This document shows, piece after piece, positions 1 to 7,802 of a stretch of DNA of 64,000 bases; within the stretch, counting starts at the first letter, position 1; each line of letters opens with the position of its first letter. This stretch comes from Flavobacterium sufflavum (GTDB lineage Bacteria; Bacteroidota; Bacteroidia; Flavobacteriales; Flavobacteriaceae), in NCBI RefSeq assembly GCF_004016525.1, contig NZ_SACJ01000004.1:62001-126000 (forward strand), in the 5' to 3' direction. The position numbers were made by a program, and so were the translations under genes. A model generated the notes under the pieces. That model saw only the letters and a list, made by a program, of their open reading frames with translations. It ran no database searches and was not told the origin of the DNA.

Positions 1-1
1 T

Positions 2-103
2 GCAGTAGGTGTACTTTGGGGTTACAGACCAGAAGAAGAATTAGTTGCCGAAGGTGCTCAATCAATCATCAATCATCCACTGGAATTATTGGAACTTTTA
101 TAA
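2..103 (+). CDS. HAD-family phosphatase, C-terminal fragment (cut by window edge)
   Basis: An open frame enters from the left edge and stops at a TAA. Its tail reads GVLWGYRPEEEL..GA and ends LELLELL. The G-V-x-W-G-Y-R followed by a Gly-Ala pair is typical of the last strand and helix of phosphoglycolate-phosphatase-like HAD hydrolases, where the loop after motif IV is followed by a 'GA..ii..p.eL' tail. Only about 33 residues are present, so the substrate cannot be inferred. The next gene starts 13 bases later in the same direction and is also a HAD protein, so the two may be co-transcribed. Confidence 0.6.
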   Translation, partial: AVGVLWGYRPEEELVAEGAQSIINHPLELLELL

Positions 104-116
104 TTTGAAAGAAACT

Positions 117-752
117 ATGAAATACAAATGCATCATTTTTGATTGCGATGGCGTACTGGTAGATAGCGAAGCAATTTCTATTGGCACCTTAGTGAGCATG
201 GCAAAATCACATGGAGCAATCATCGATGAAACCGAAGCACACCAATTGTTTTTAGGAAAATCACTTGAATTTTGTTTCGACTATATTGCTGATTTGGCTA
301 ACAAAAAATTGCCGGCTAATTTTGAAGAGGAATTTAGAGCACGCACTTTCGAAGCTTTTCAAAAAGATTTGAAACCTATAAAAGGAATTCATGAATTATT
401 AGCCAAAATGAACGTTCCAATAGGCGTAGCTTCCAATGGTCCTGCCGATAAAATAAGACTCAATTTAACCACCACAAAATTGATTGATAAATTTGAGGGG
501 AATATTTTTAGTGCTTACGACATTAACAGTTGGAAACCCAATCCCGAATTGTATCTTCATGCTGCAGATTCAATGGGATTTGAAGTCAAAGATTGCGTTA
601 TTATCGAAGACAGTCCTGCCGGTGTTCAGGCTGCTTTAGCTGGAGGTTTTGACGTTTTTGGTTTTACAAATTACGCTAATTTTGATGCTTTACAGCAAAT
701 GAATATTCCGCTATTTGATGATATGGCGCAACTTAATTTACTTTTACAATAA
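117..752 (+). CDS. HAD-superfamily hydrolase, subfamily IA (sugar-phosphatase/beta-phosphoglucomutase-like)
   Basis: 211 residues, probably a cytoplasmic phosphatase or phosphomutase acting on a small sugar phosphate. All HAD motifs are visible. Motif I is DCDGVLVDSE with the nucleophile Asp9 and acid/base Asp11. A cap domain spans roughly residues 15-85, motif II is VASN near 115, motif III is the Lys of WKPNPELY, and motif IV is IIEDSPAGVQAA. The frame is open upstream to a TTG at 45, but the ATG at 117 is preferred because it places motif I at the usual distance from the N-terminus and avoids overlap with the preceding gene. Family-level call is firm; substrate is unknown. Confidence 0.85.
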   Translation: MKYKCIIFDCDGVLVDSEAISIGTLVSMAKSHGAIIDETEAHQLFLGKSLEFCFDYIADLANKKLPANFEEEFRARTFEAFQKDLKPIKGIHELLAKMNVPIGVASNGPADKIRLNLTTTKLIDKFEGNIFSAYDINSWKPNPELYLHAADSMGFEVKDCVIIEDSPAGVQAALAGGFDVFGFTNYANFDALQQMNIPLFDDMAQLNLLLQ

Positions 753-759
753 CTCAATT

Positions 760-1308
760 ATGACTACACATCTGGCTTTACTTCGCGGTATTAATGTTTC
801 TGGGCACAACATGATGAAAATGGATGCCTTGCAAAAAATGCTCGAAAACATTGGATTCACCAACGTAACCACTTACATCCAAACTGGAAATGTATTCGTA
901 ACAACCGAAGAAGAAAATCCGGCCGCTGTAGGTTTCAAAATCAAACAGGAAATCTTCAAAACCTTTGGTCACGATGTTCCTGTAGTGGTAATCAATAAAG
1001 CCGATTTAGAATCCTGTTTAAATAACAATCTCTTTCTAAAAGAAAAAGAGGTTGATACTAAAAAACTCTATGTGGCTTTTGTATCGATGGAATTACACAA
1101 AGACCGAATTCACGACCTTAAAATGAGTGCTGTAAAACCTGATGAAGTTCATATTGACAAAAACAGAATTTACATTAAATATGCTGTTTCAGCCGGAAAA
1201 ACCAGATTAGATCAAAAATATATCGAGAAAAAACTGAATCTCATTGCCACAATCCGAAACTGGAATACGGTAAATCAGTTGCTAAAAATGTATGAGGAAT
1301 TCGAATAA
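760..1308 (+). CDS. DUF1697 family protein
   Basis: 182 residues with the N-terminal signature MTTHLALLRGINVSGHNMMKM, followed by L...G(F)xxVxTYIQTGNVFV. This is the DUF1697 family, small cytoplasmic proteins of unknown biochemical role found in many bacteria. The ATG at 760, eight bases after the preceding stop, is chosen over in-frame upstream codons inside the HAD gene because the family starts at this motif. The tight spacing suggests an operon with the HAD hydrolase. No catalytic residue can be assigned. Confidence 0.85.
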   Translation: MTTHLALLRGINVSGHNMMKMDALQKMLENIGFTNVTTYIQTGNVFVTTEEENPAAVGFKIKQEIFKTFGHDVPVVVINKADLESCLNNNLFLKEKEVDTKKLYVAFVSMELHKDRIHDLKMSAVKPDEVHIDKNRIYIKYAVSAGKTRLDQKYIEKKLNLIATIRNWNTVNQLLKMYEEFE

Positions 1309-1454
1309 AAACAACTACAATAGGAATCTGATAGATTTTTAATCTAAAAAATAAGATTCCTGTAAAAAGCAGCACTTCAATTTCTAAATCCATAAAAACA
1401 TCTAAATCTAAGTAATTTTGATTTAAAAATACGTATTTATACTTATTTTTATCT

Positions 1455-1462
1455 TACATTTG
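1455..1462 (+). promoter_or_regulatory. Candidate -7 element (TACATTTG) of the fnr-like gene
   Basis: TACATTTG fits the Bacteroidota -7 consensus TAnnTTTG and lies 41 bases before the start of the regulator gene. The surrounding 195-base intergenic stretch is very AT-rich. A second TAATTTTG match lies at 1413-1420. No good TTTG -33 partner is visible for either, so the assignment is tentative. Confidence 0.4.
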
Positions 1463-1503
1463 TTCTATTCAAACTTGAGTTCAACTCATCAATTAAAGAA
1501 CAA

Positions 1504-2202
1504 ATGAGAGGAATTACTACCGACTGTACTAGCTGTATCAATGCTAATTGTTTTATAAAAAAACATTTGCATCTGGAAAAGATGCAGGATTTTGTTTTAG
1601 AAAAAACCAATTATACCTGCAAAAAAGGACAACAATTCATGATTGAAGGTGCTCCTATGCAAGGACTTTATTTTATATACAAAGGAAAAGTAAAGGTTCT
1701 AAAAACAGGTATTTACGGAAAAGAACAAATTGTGCGTCTTACAACTGACGGAGATACGTTGGGGTTCAGGGGTTTTGGAACCAGTAATCGTTATTTGATT
1801 GCCGCTTCAGCTATTGAAGATACTGTTTTGTGCAATTTTAGTAATGATGTTATGCACTCCATTCTAAAATCGATTCCTGAGTTTACCTATGACATGATGC
1901 TTTTTTATGCTGAAGAATTGAATAAAAGTGAAAACAGGGTCAAAAAAATCGCCCAAATGAATGTGCGCGAAAGAGTCATCGACATCTTGTTGTATTTGCT
2001 AAAAAAATTTGGTCACACTAATAACCTGTTAAACATCAATCTTTCAAGAAAAGAAATCGCCGATTTTGCCGGAACTACTGATGAACAGGTAACGCGTATT
2101 CTTTCAAGTTTAAAGAAAGAAGGTGTTATCAAAATAGTCAATAAAAAAATTGGTTTATTGCAAGTGGACAAACTGAATGCCGAAATTATAGAGCACAAAT
2201 AA
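1504..2202 (+). CDS. Crp/Fnr-family regulator with FNR-like cysteines (candidate O2-sensing Fe-S regulator)
   Basis: 232 residues. The N-terminus carries C8-x2-C11-x4-C16. A cyclic-nucleotide-binding-like beta-barrel (about 35-125) contains a further cysteine, C110, in 'EDTVLCNFS', which aligns with the fourth cluster ligand of E. coli FNR (Cys122 in 'TSMVCEIPF'). A dimerisation helix follows, then a winged helix-turn-helix near 180-215 (LSRKEIADFAGTTDEQVTRILSSL). The recognition helix keeps Glu and Arg but has Thr where FNR has Ser (E-x-x-T-R), so its target may be FNR-like. These four cysteines are seen directly; [4Fe-4S] binding and oxygen sensing are inferred. C39 is an additional cysteine. 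It converges with menE, a respiratory-quinone gene, with 3 bases between stops. Confidence 0.8.
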   Translation: MRGITTDCTSCINANCFIKKHLHLEKMQDFVLEKTNYTCKKGQQFMIEGAPMQGLYFIYKGKVKVLKTGIYGKEQIVRLTTDGDTLGFRGFGTSNRYLIAASAIEDTVLCNFSNDVMHSILKSIPEFTYDMMLFYAEELNKSENRVKKIAQMNVRERVIDILLYLLKKFGHTNNLLNINLSRKEIADFAGTTDEQVTRILSSLKKEGVIKIVNKKIGLLQVDKLNAEIIEHK

Positions 2203-2205
2203 AAA

Positions 2206-3255
2206 CTATTCTAAAGCCGTCAAAATGGCTTTTCGCTTGATTTTTCCGCTTTCGGTTGTGTCAAATTCCGGGACAAAAAATACTGCCTTGGGTTTTTCGT
2301 ATTTATCCAGAACAGCAAAGATAGATTCGTCAAGCTCCTGTTTTTCTCCTTCAACAAGCAAAACTAATTTTTCTCCTAAATCAGCATCCGGAATACCACC
2401 TACAAAGAAACGAGCCGCAATTGCATCGGCTAATTTTTCTTCTATTTTTTCAGGAATCAGTTTGACACCACCACTATTCACCACATTGTCAATACGCCCC
2501 AAAAGCACAAACTGATTATCATTGATTATTTGAACCAAATCGTTGGTAAACAAACGTTCCTCGCTCACCTGTGGCGCATCAATAACCAAACAATCATTTT
2601 CATTCTGAGAAATGCTTACATTGGGCAAAATAGAAAAAGCCCGTTCCCCTATTTTCTTAGCGGCTATATGTGTAATCGTTTCGGTCATCCCGTAGGTTTC
2701 GTAAACTTTAGTGCTAACATTTAAGAGTTTATTTTCTAAAGAATTAGCCATCTTAGCACCGCCAATAATGAGCTTTTTAACCTTATGCAATTCGTTCAAT
2801 GAATTCTGAACCTGTAAGGGAACCATGGCAACAAAATCATATTCTTTATCAATAGTTGCCAGAGGATGTGAATTTGGTGAAACAACATCAATTGCTAAAC
2901 CTAAAATAAAGCTTCTTACCAGCATCATCTTTCCGGCAATAAATTGAACAGGCAAACAACACAAAGCACTGTCTCCGGGTTTTAATTCGAAAAAATCTCC
3001 GGTTGCTAAAGCCGAATTAACCAAAGCCTGTTTACTTTTTCGAATTATCTTAGGTACTCCCGTAGTTCCGGAAGTTTTCAAATCGATATACGGATTCTCA
3101 TCAAACCAATCGAGTAAAAAATCCCCAATAGCCTTTTCCTGCTCATTTCCTTCTTTTATCAAATAATAAGCGGCTATTCGCAATCCATTACTATCAAAAT
3201 GAACGCCATTGAATTTAAAAAAATTATGAATATTTTTATAAGTAACTTTTTTCAT
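2206..3255 (-). CDS. menE: O-succinylbenzoate--CoA ligase-like AMP-binding enzyme
   Basis: 349 residues, an adenylate-forming enzyme that would activate o-succinylbenzoate with ATP and CoA in menaquinone synthesis. Seen: the P-loop-like LKTSGTTGVPK near residue 60, 'YETYGMTETITHIA' (A5 motif) near 190, 'LLGRIDNVVNSGGVKLIPEKIE' (A7/A8 hinge) near 255, and the C-terminal catalytic lysine region SGKIKRKAI. It is shorter than canonical MenE (about 450-490), lacking much of the N-terminal subdomain, which is usual in Bacteroidota homologues. It follows the CPBP gene by 3 bases, so the two are one transcript. Substrate assignment rests on resemblance; another acyl-CoA ligase role is possible. Confidence 0.75.
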   Translation of the reverse strand: MKKVTYKNIHNFFKFNGVHFDSNGLRIAAYYLIKEGNEQEKAIGDFLLDWFDENPYIDLKTSGTTGVPKIIRKSKQALVNSALATGDFFELKPGDSALCCLPVQFIAGKMMLVRSFILGLAIDVVSPNSHPLATIDKEYDFVAMVPLQVQNSLNELHKVKKLIIGGAKMANSLENKLLNVSTKVYETYGMTETITHIAAKKIGERAFSILPNVSISQNENDCLVIDAPQVSEERLFTNDLVQIINDNQFVLLGRIDNVVNSGGVKLIPEKIEEKLADAIAARFFVGGIPDADLGEKLVLLVEGEKQELDESIFAVLDKYEKPKAVFFVPEFDTTESGKIKRKAILTALE

Positions 3256-3258
3256 GAA

Positions 3259-4182
3259 TTAGTGCTTTACATCGATTCTTCCTGTCAATTTCTCCTTCCA
3301 ATGCGTCCATTGGTATTTTCTACTAAAAATAAATAAAAGCAGCGGGTAAACCAACACCACCGGCAAAATAATATCTATTCCGGCCTGAGGTTCTGACAAA
3401 TCCTTAAGAATAGAATGCGTTTGAAAAGCCGACCAATCGGAAGTAACCAGTAAAGCTCCAATTAGATTGTTGGCCGTATGGAAACCTAAAGCTAATTCGA
3501 GACCTTCATCCATTAAAGTGATAATTCCCAGAAACAATCCCGTCCCTATATAATAGACAAAAACGATATTTCCTATTTTTTCCACTTCGGGATTAAAAAA
3601 GTGCATTCCTCCAAAAATAACCGAAGTCATCAATAAAGGAAACCATTTATTTTGAGCCAAATTAGCAAAACCCTGCATCAAATATCCTCTAAACACATAT
3701 TCTTCGGTACTGGTTTGAATAGGAACCAGCGCCACGGCAATAACAAACAAAATGGCAAAAGGAACAGGTTTAAAATCTAAAACATATAAACTTGGATTTG
3801 AAAAATAAAACACCATAGTAGACGCAATCGAAAATACAGCCCAAAGCCCGAATGAAAATAAAATCCTGCTCCAATCGACTTTTTTTCTGGAAGTGGTTAC
3901 CGAAAGAAATGTTTGCTGATGCAAATACCTGACCACAAAATAAATGCCTGCCAAAGCGAATACAAATGAAATTAAGAGCAGGAAAAAAGTCAGATTAGGT
4001 TCGAAAAAGCGCATAATTCCATCATTGGTTGACGGATAAGTGGCTCCTGTCAGAATTGTTTTTCCAATAACAGCTATTAACAAAGGAAGCTGTCCTACAA
4101 AAGAAGCAGTAATAATAAATACTGAGCCCAGTAAATATTTCCAAAATTTATTCTCCGGACGAATCCCCTGTTCTATAAACAT
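3259..4182 (-). CDS. CPBP-family intramembrane metalloprotease
   Basis: 307 residues, polytopic membrane protein with about eight hydrophobic segments. The CPBP (CAAX protease/bacteriocin-processing, formerly Abi) motifs are present: EEYVFRGYLMQG (EExxxR) near 160, FGGMHF (FxxxH-like) near 190 and GFHTANNLIGA (HxxxN) near 233. These are the glutamate-protease active-site residues that define the family. The substrate is unknown; in bacteria the family has been linked to prenyl-protein processing, immunity and secretion. It is the first gene of a two-gene unit with menE and is divergent from the arsC-like gene. Confidence 0.85.
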   Translation of the reverse strand: MFIEQGIRPENKFWKYLLGSVFIITASFVGQLPLLIAVIGKTILTGATYPSTNDGIMRFFEPNLTFFLLLISFVFALAGIYFVVRYLHQQTFLSVTTSRKKVDWSRILFSFGLWAVFSIASTMVFYFSNPSLYVLDFKPVPFAILFVIAVALVPIQTSTEEYVFRGYLMQGFANLAQNKWFPLLMTSVIFGGMHFFNPEVEKIGNIVFVYYIGTGLFLGIITLMDEGLELALGFHTANNLIGALLVTSDWSAFQTHSILKDLSEPQAGIDIILPVVLVYPLLLFIFSRKYQWTHWKEKLTGRIDVKH

Positions 4183-4290
4183 CTATTTTATGAATTAAAG
4201 TAGTACTATTTAACTTTCAAAAGCTATTTTTGCCTCTTCGAAAATACTTATTTTATTTTAAACTCGTTTCTAACTTTAAAAATAGTACTC

Positions 4291-4641
4291 ATGATTGAAG
4301 TATATCATAATCCGCGTTGTGGAAAATCAAGAAATTGTCTGGCTTTTTTAGAAAATTCAAACCAAGAATATAAAATCATTAAATATCTGGAAGACGTTCC
4401 TACCCAGGAAGAACTTACTTCTTTATTAAAAAAATTAGACCTCAAACCTATTGAATTAGTTCGTCAAAAAGAAAAAATTTGGATTGATAATTTTAAAAAT
4501 CAGGAAATGAGCGACGAAGCTATAATTCAAGCCATGATAACACACCCTACTTTGATTGAAAGACCCATAATCATAAAAGAGAACAAGGCAATCATAGCCC
4601 GAGAAGCCGATAAAATAGAAGCTTTTTTCGAAGCACAATAG
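4291..4641 (+). CDS. arsC: ArsC/Spx-fold reductase (arsenate reductase, glutaredoxin type)
   Basis: 116 residues, thioredoxin-fold protein of the ArsC family, the usual length for this family. The catalytic cysteine lies in HNPRCGKSRNC (Cys10) with a second cysteine at position 16. The downstream 'HPTLIERPII' supplies the conserved Arg-Pro pair near residue 92, and 'IAREAD' a further Arg. It would reduce arsenate to arsenite with glutathione or glutaredoxin, though many single-copy members without an adjacent arsenite pump have unproven substrates and none is adjacent here. The ATG at 4291 is the natural start. Confidence 0.75.
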   Translation: MIEVYHNPRCGKSRNCLAFLENSNQEYKIIKYLEDVPTQEELTSLLKKLDLKPIELVRQKEKIWIDNFKNQEMSDEAIIQAMITHPTLIERPIIIKENKAIIAREADKIEAFFEAQ

Positions 4642-4723
4642 TCATTTTAACATTTATTTAATATATCACTGTTAAACCAAATTGTGTTTTTCGATTCCTA
4701 ACACAAACATAAAATTTTAGAAA

Positions 4724-7219
4724 ATGCGTCAACCATTAAAATTCATTTTAAGTCTCAGCTTACTTTTTACCTTTCTGAGCAGTTTTGCTAAAATAGGAGA
4801 TCCTGTAATAGACCCTGCTAAAGAAAAAGTAAAAATATCAGGGACAGTAATTGAAAAAGTAAGCAAACAACCCCTTGAATATGCTACAATAACCATTACC
4901 GATACTAAAAATCCAAAGCCTATTGCCGGTGGAATTACTAATGCTAAAGGTAATTTTTCCATAGAAGTCGCTCCGGGAATCTATACCATAAAAATTGAAT
5001 TTATTTCTTTCAAGTCAGTTCAATTTAATCAACGTGACATACAAAAAAACACCGATTTAGGAACTATTACCCTTGCCGAAGATGTAGCGCAACTAAACGA
5101 AGTGGTAGTTCGTGCCGAAAAATCGACTGTCGAAATTAAATTAGATAAAAAAGTGTACAATGTAGGTCAGGACATGATTGTAAAAGGAGGAACAGTAAGT
5201 GATGTACTGGAAAATGTTCCTTCGGTTACGGTAGATGTTGAAGGAAATGTAAGTTTGCGTGGAAACGAAAACGTGCGTATTTTTATCGATGGTCGTCCTT
5301 CAAACTCTTTGAATATGGCCGATGCTTTGCGTCAAATTCCAGCTGATGCGATTGATAAAGTGGAAGTAATTACCAATCCATCTGCACGTTATGATGCCGA
5401 AGGTGGAGCCGGAATTCTAAATATTATTTTGAAAAAAGGTAGAAATCAGGGCTTCAACGGAAGTTTTATTGCTTCAACTGGAATTCCAGAAACTTATGGA
5501 TTAAGTACCAATTTGAATTACAAAACCGAAAAATTAAACTTTTTCACCTCTACAGGATACGATTACAGAACAAGCAAAGGTAAAGGTTTGACTAACTCAA
5601 AACTATTAGATAGTAATAAAGACATTATTGGCTACACTAATGAAGACAAGAATACTGAACGTCTAAGAAAAGGAATTTCTACCAAAACAGGAGTAGAATG
5701 GACTGTAGCTCCTAACACTTTTTGGACAAACTCTATCAGTTACCGTGATAATAGAGGTTCTAACAATGATTTGGTAAACTACAACTCATTTGATGCTAAC
5801 AATAATTTCACTAATACCCGTTACCGTTTGAGCGAAGGGGATGATAATGGAAAAGACTTGGAATTTGCTTCTAATTTCTTAAAGAATTTCAACGACAAAG
5901 GTCATAAGTTAACTATGGATTTCTCTTATGCTACTAATAAAGACAACGAAAACGCTCTTATTACCGATGAAACTATAGGAAGTGGAAACCCAGCTACATA
6001 CAACACTACTTTTAACAACCAAACACAAAATCAGTTACAGCTACAAACTGATTATGTATTACCTTTTGAAAATGGAAGCCAGTTTGAAGCCGGTTACAAA
6101 GGAAACTTTAACAATCTGGATAACAAATATAATGTTACTACTGATAATAGCGGAAATCCTATCGATGGTTATCTTTCTAATACCTTAGAATACAATGAGC
6201 GTATCAATGCATTGTACACTCAATATGGTTTTAAATTAAACAAATTCTCTTACCTATTTGGTTTACGTTGGGAAGACACTAAAATTAATGTGAACTTATT
6301 AGATACTAATGATTTCAATACTAAAAAATACAACAATTTCTTTCCTAGTGCCTTTATAAACTATGCAATATCAGATGAAAGCAGTCTTTCTTTAAGTTAT
6401 AGCAAGCGTTTATCAAGACCTAGAGGACGTTTCTTAAACCCTGCAACTAACTATTCGAGTAACATCAACTTGTTTAGAGGTAATCCTGATTTAAATCCTT
6501 CTTTCACCGATAAATTTGATTTAGGATACCTGAAAAAATGGGAAAAAGTCACTTTCAGTACTTCAATGTTTTTTGAAAACACTAAAGATGTATTCTCATT
6601 TGTTCGTACAGAAACAGGAGAATATGTTGGAAACAATCCAGTAATTTTAAGTTCTCCAATCAATTTAGCTAAGGAGCAACAATTTGGTTTTGAATTTACC
6701 CTAAACTATACTCCACTAAAAAAATGGAAAATCAACAGTAGTTTTAACCTTGCTAACGTTAAAACAACGGGATCATATACTTATGAAAATTCTAAAAACA
6801 TAGAAATTACTCAAAACTTAAACAACGAGACTTTCTCCTGGTTTTCAAGACTAAACTCCCGTTTAACACTTCCTGCCAAAATTGACTGGCAATTAACCGG
6901 AATGTATTTTGGACCACGAAATACAGCTCAGGGAAAAAGCTTAGGAAATTATGTGGTTAACACAGCTTTTAGCAAAGACATCCTAAAAGACAAAGCGACT
7001 ATTGCATTTAACGTAAGTGATCTTTTCAATTCCAGAAGAATGAAATCGGAAACTAATTTACCAAGTGTTAGTTCATACAGTGAATTTCAGTTTAGAAGAA
7101 GACAATTCAATCTGTCATTCACTTACCGTCTGAACATGAAAAAAACAGACAAAGACAAAAACATGCCAAAAAACAATGGAGATGGCGGCGGTGAAGGCGG
7201 CGGAGATTTCCCTGGATAA
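4724..7219 (+). CDS. TonB-dependent receptor/outer-membrane beta-barrel family protein
   Basis: 831 residues, outer membrane. Order: signal peptide (1-22, ending SSFAKIG); a carboxypeptidase-regulatory-like beta-sandwich at about 37-118 ('VSGTVIE...PLEYATITI...GGITNAKGNFSIEV'); a TonB plug at about 125-235 ('VLENVPSVTVDVEGNVSLRG...IFIDGRPS...VEVITNPSARYDAEG'); and a long beta-barrel of the OMP_b-brl_3 type. The C-terminus is unusual, a Lys-rich stretch followed by a Gly-Glu-Asp tail (GDGGGEGGGDF), rather than a terminal aromatic strand. No SusD partner follows, so this is not a SusCD pair. The cargo is unknown; siderophore, peptide or other nutrient uptake is possible. Confidence 0.85.
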   Translation: MRQPLKFILSLSLLFTFLSSFAKIGDPVIDPAKEKVKISGTVIEKVSKQPLEYATITITDTKNPKPIAGGITNAKGNFSIEVAPGIYTIKIEFISFKSVQFNQRDIQKNTDLGTITLAEDVAQLNEVVVRAEKSTVEIKLDKKVYNVGQDMIVKGGTVSDVLENVPSVTVDVEGNVSLRGNENVRIFIDGRPSNSLNMADALRQIPADAIDKVEVITNPSARYDAEGGAGILNIILKKGRNQGFNGSFIASTGIPETYGLSTNLNYKTEKLNFFTSTGYDYRTSKGKGLTNSKLLDSNKDIIGYTNEDKNTERLRKGISTKTGVEWTVAPNTFWTNSISYRDNRGSNNDLVNYNSFDANNNFTNTRYRLSEGDDNGKDLEFASNFLKNFNDKGHKLTMDFSYATNKDNENALITDETIGSGNPATYNTTFNNQTQNQLQLQTDYVLPFENGSQFEAGYKGNFNNLDNKYNVTTDNSGNPIDGYLSNTLEYNERINALYTQYGFKLNKFSYLFGLRWEDTKINVNLLDTNDFNTKKYNNFFPSAFINYAISDESSLSLSYSKRLSRPRGRFLNPATNYSSNINLFRGNPDLNPSFTDKFDLGYLKKWEKVTFSTSMFFENTKDVFSFVRTETGEYVGNNPVILSSPINLAKEQQFGFEFTLNYTPLKKWKINSSFNLANVKTTGSYTYENSKNIEITQNLNNETFSWFSRLNSRLTLPAKIDWQLTGMYFGPRNTAQGKSLGNYVVNTAFSKDILKDKATIAFNVSDLFNSRRMKSETNLPSVSSYSEFQFRRRQFNLSFTYRLNMKKTDKDKNMPKNNGDGGGEGGGDFPG

Positions 7220-7227
7220 TATATAGA

Positions 7228-7297
7228 AAATTCCAATAAAAAAATTCCAAATTCCAAAATGTAAAAGTTGGAATTTGGAATTTTTTTATTGGAATTT
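7228..7297. repeat. Perfect 30-bp inverted repeat, probable bidirectional terminator/dispersed palindromic repeat
   Basis: Arms 7228-7257 and 7268-7297 are perfectly complementary, with a 10-base loop. The arm is built from two copies of ATTCCAA separated by A-rich sequence. It lies 9 bases after the beta-barrel receptor stop and ends in a T-rich stretch, so it can terminate that transcript. The same ATTCCAAATTCCAA core recurs in the hairpin at 20593-20628, suggesting a repeat family. Confidence 0.75.
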
Positions 7298-7312
7298 AAT
7301 TTTTTTAGAATA

Positions 7313-7344
7313 AAAAAAGGATTCGTTTTCACGAATCCTTTTTT
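7313..7344. terminator. Bidirectional rho-independent terminator
   Basis: Arms 7313-7326 and 7331-7344 (core GGATTCGT/ACGAATCC, flanked by A and T runs) form a perfect 14-bp stem with a 4-base loop. It sits between the rightward receptor gene and the leftward small membrane gene and can stop both. Confidence 0.85.
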
Positions 7345-7360
7345 ATGAACAATCAAAAAT

Positions 7361-7525
7361 TTATAGTGATTGTTGTTTTTTTGCTCTCTTTTCTTTGAAT
7401 CTTTCCCAAGTTGCTCCTCCTACCCAGTAAGATACGAAACTAACAAGGAAAAACATTAACCAAAATCCCATTGTAAGGATGGTTAAGAAAAGTAAAAAGC
7501 CTAAATACTGTGAAAATTCAAACAT
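7361..7525 (-). CDS. Small inner-membrane protein, unknown function
   Basis: 54 residues starting MFEFSQYLGFLL. One long hydrophobic stretch (about residues 7-33, possibly two short helices with an internal Trp-Leu-Met) is followed by a charged tail, WERFKEKRAKKQQSL. The frame is open further upstream to 7594, but the ATG at 7525 gives a compact N-out or N-in membrane protein and is preferred. It ends just before a strong terminator, which supports a real transcription unit. I recognise no family; the aromatic, well-formed helix and basic tail make chance coding unlikely but not excluded. Confidence 0.55.
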   Translation of the reverse strand: MFEFSQYLGFLLFLTILTMGFWLMFFLVSFVSYWVGGATWERFKEKRAKKQQSL

Positions 7526-7647
7526 GTTTTCCGGAATTTTGAATGTAGCCACAAATGTAATAGTTAATTTTTTTCTTAGCAATAAAAACAACACTCAATT
7601 TTCATAAAAATACATTTATGCGTACATTTAAGCTACTTTTTGTTTTT

Positions 7648-7752
7648 AGGAGCTTCTTCCTGCTGTCCACTCTATCTTTTATGTCTTAAAGAAAGACATA
7701 AAAGGATGCCGTTTCCACCTGCCTGTCGGCAGACAGGTCAGGGCTATAGCAA
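7648..7752. repeat. Structured intergenic repeat-like element with embedded GC-rich palindrome
   Basis: The element contains a perfect 12-bp hairpin (7676-7687 with 7693-7704, loop AAAGA) flanked by unusually GC-rich, non-coding sequence before fumC. A 22-base near-palindrome (7718-7739, core CTGTCGGCAG) interrupts it: 'GCCGTTTCCA' on the left continues as 'TCAGGGCTAT' on the right. Similar stretches recur in Flavobacteriaceae genomes in my recollection, but that is unverified. It may be a repeat, a structured RNA or part of the fumC leader. Nothing else is seen between 7526 and 7802. Confidence 0.45.
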
Positions 7753-7802
7753 TAGTTTTCATCAAGAACTTATTTTCTAAAATTATTTAATTAACAACAA
7801 CT

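Noticed and set aside
4724..7219. SusC of a second polysaccharide locus
   Set aside because: No SusD gene follows and the barrel is of the OMP_b-brl_3 type with a plug lacking the SusC signature.
7123..7356. Minus-strand frame of 77 residues over the end of the beta-barrel gene
   Set aside because: It spans the inverted repeat and terminator and mirrors the Gly-rich tail of the receptor, so it is a shadow.
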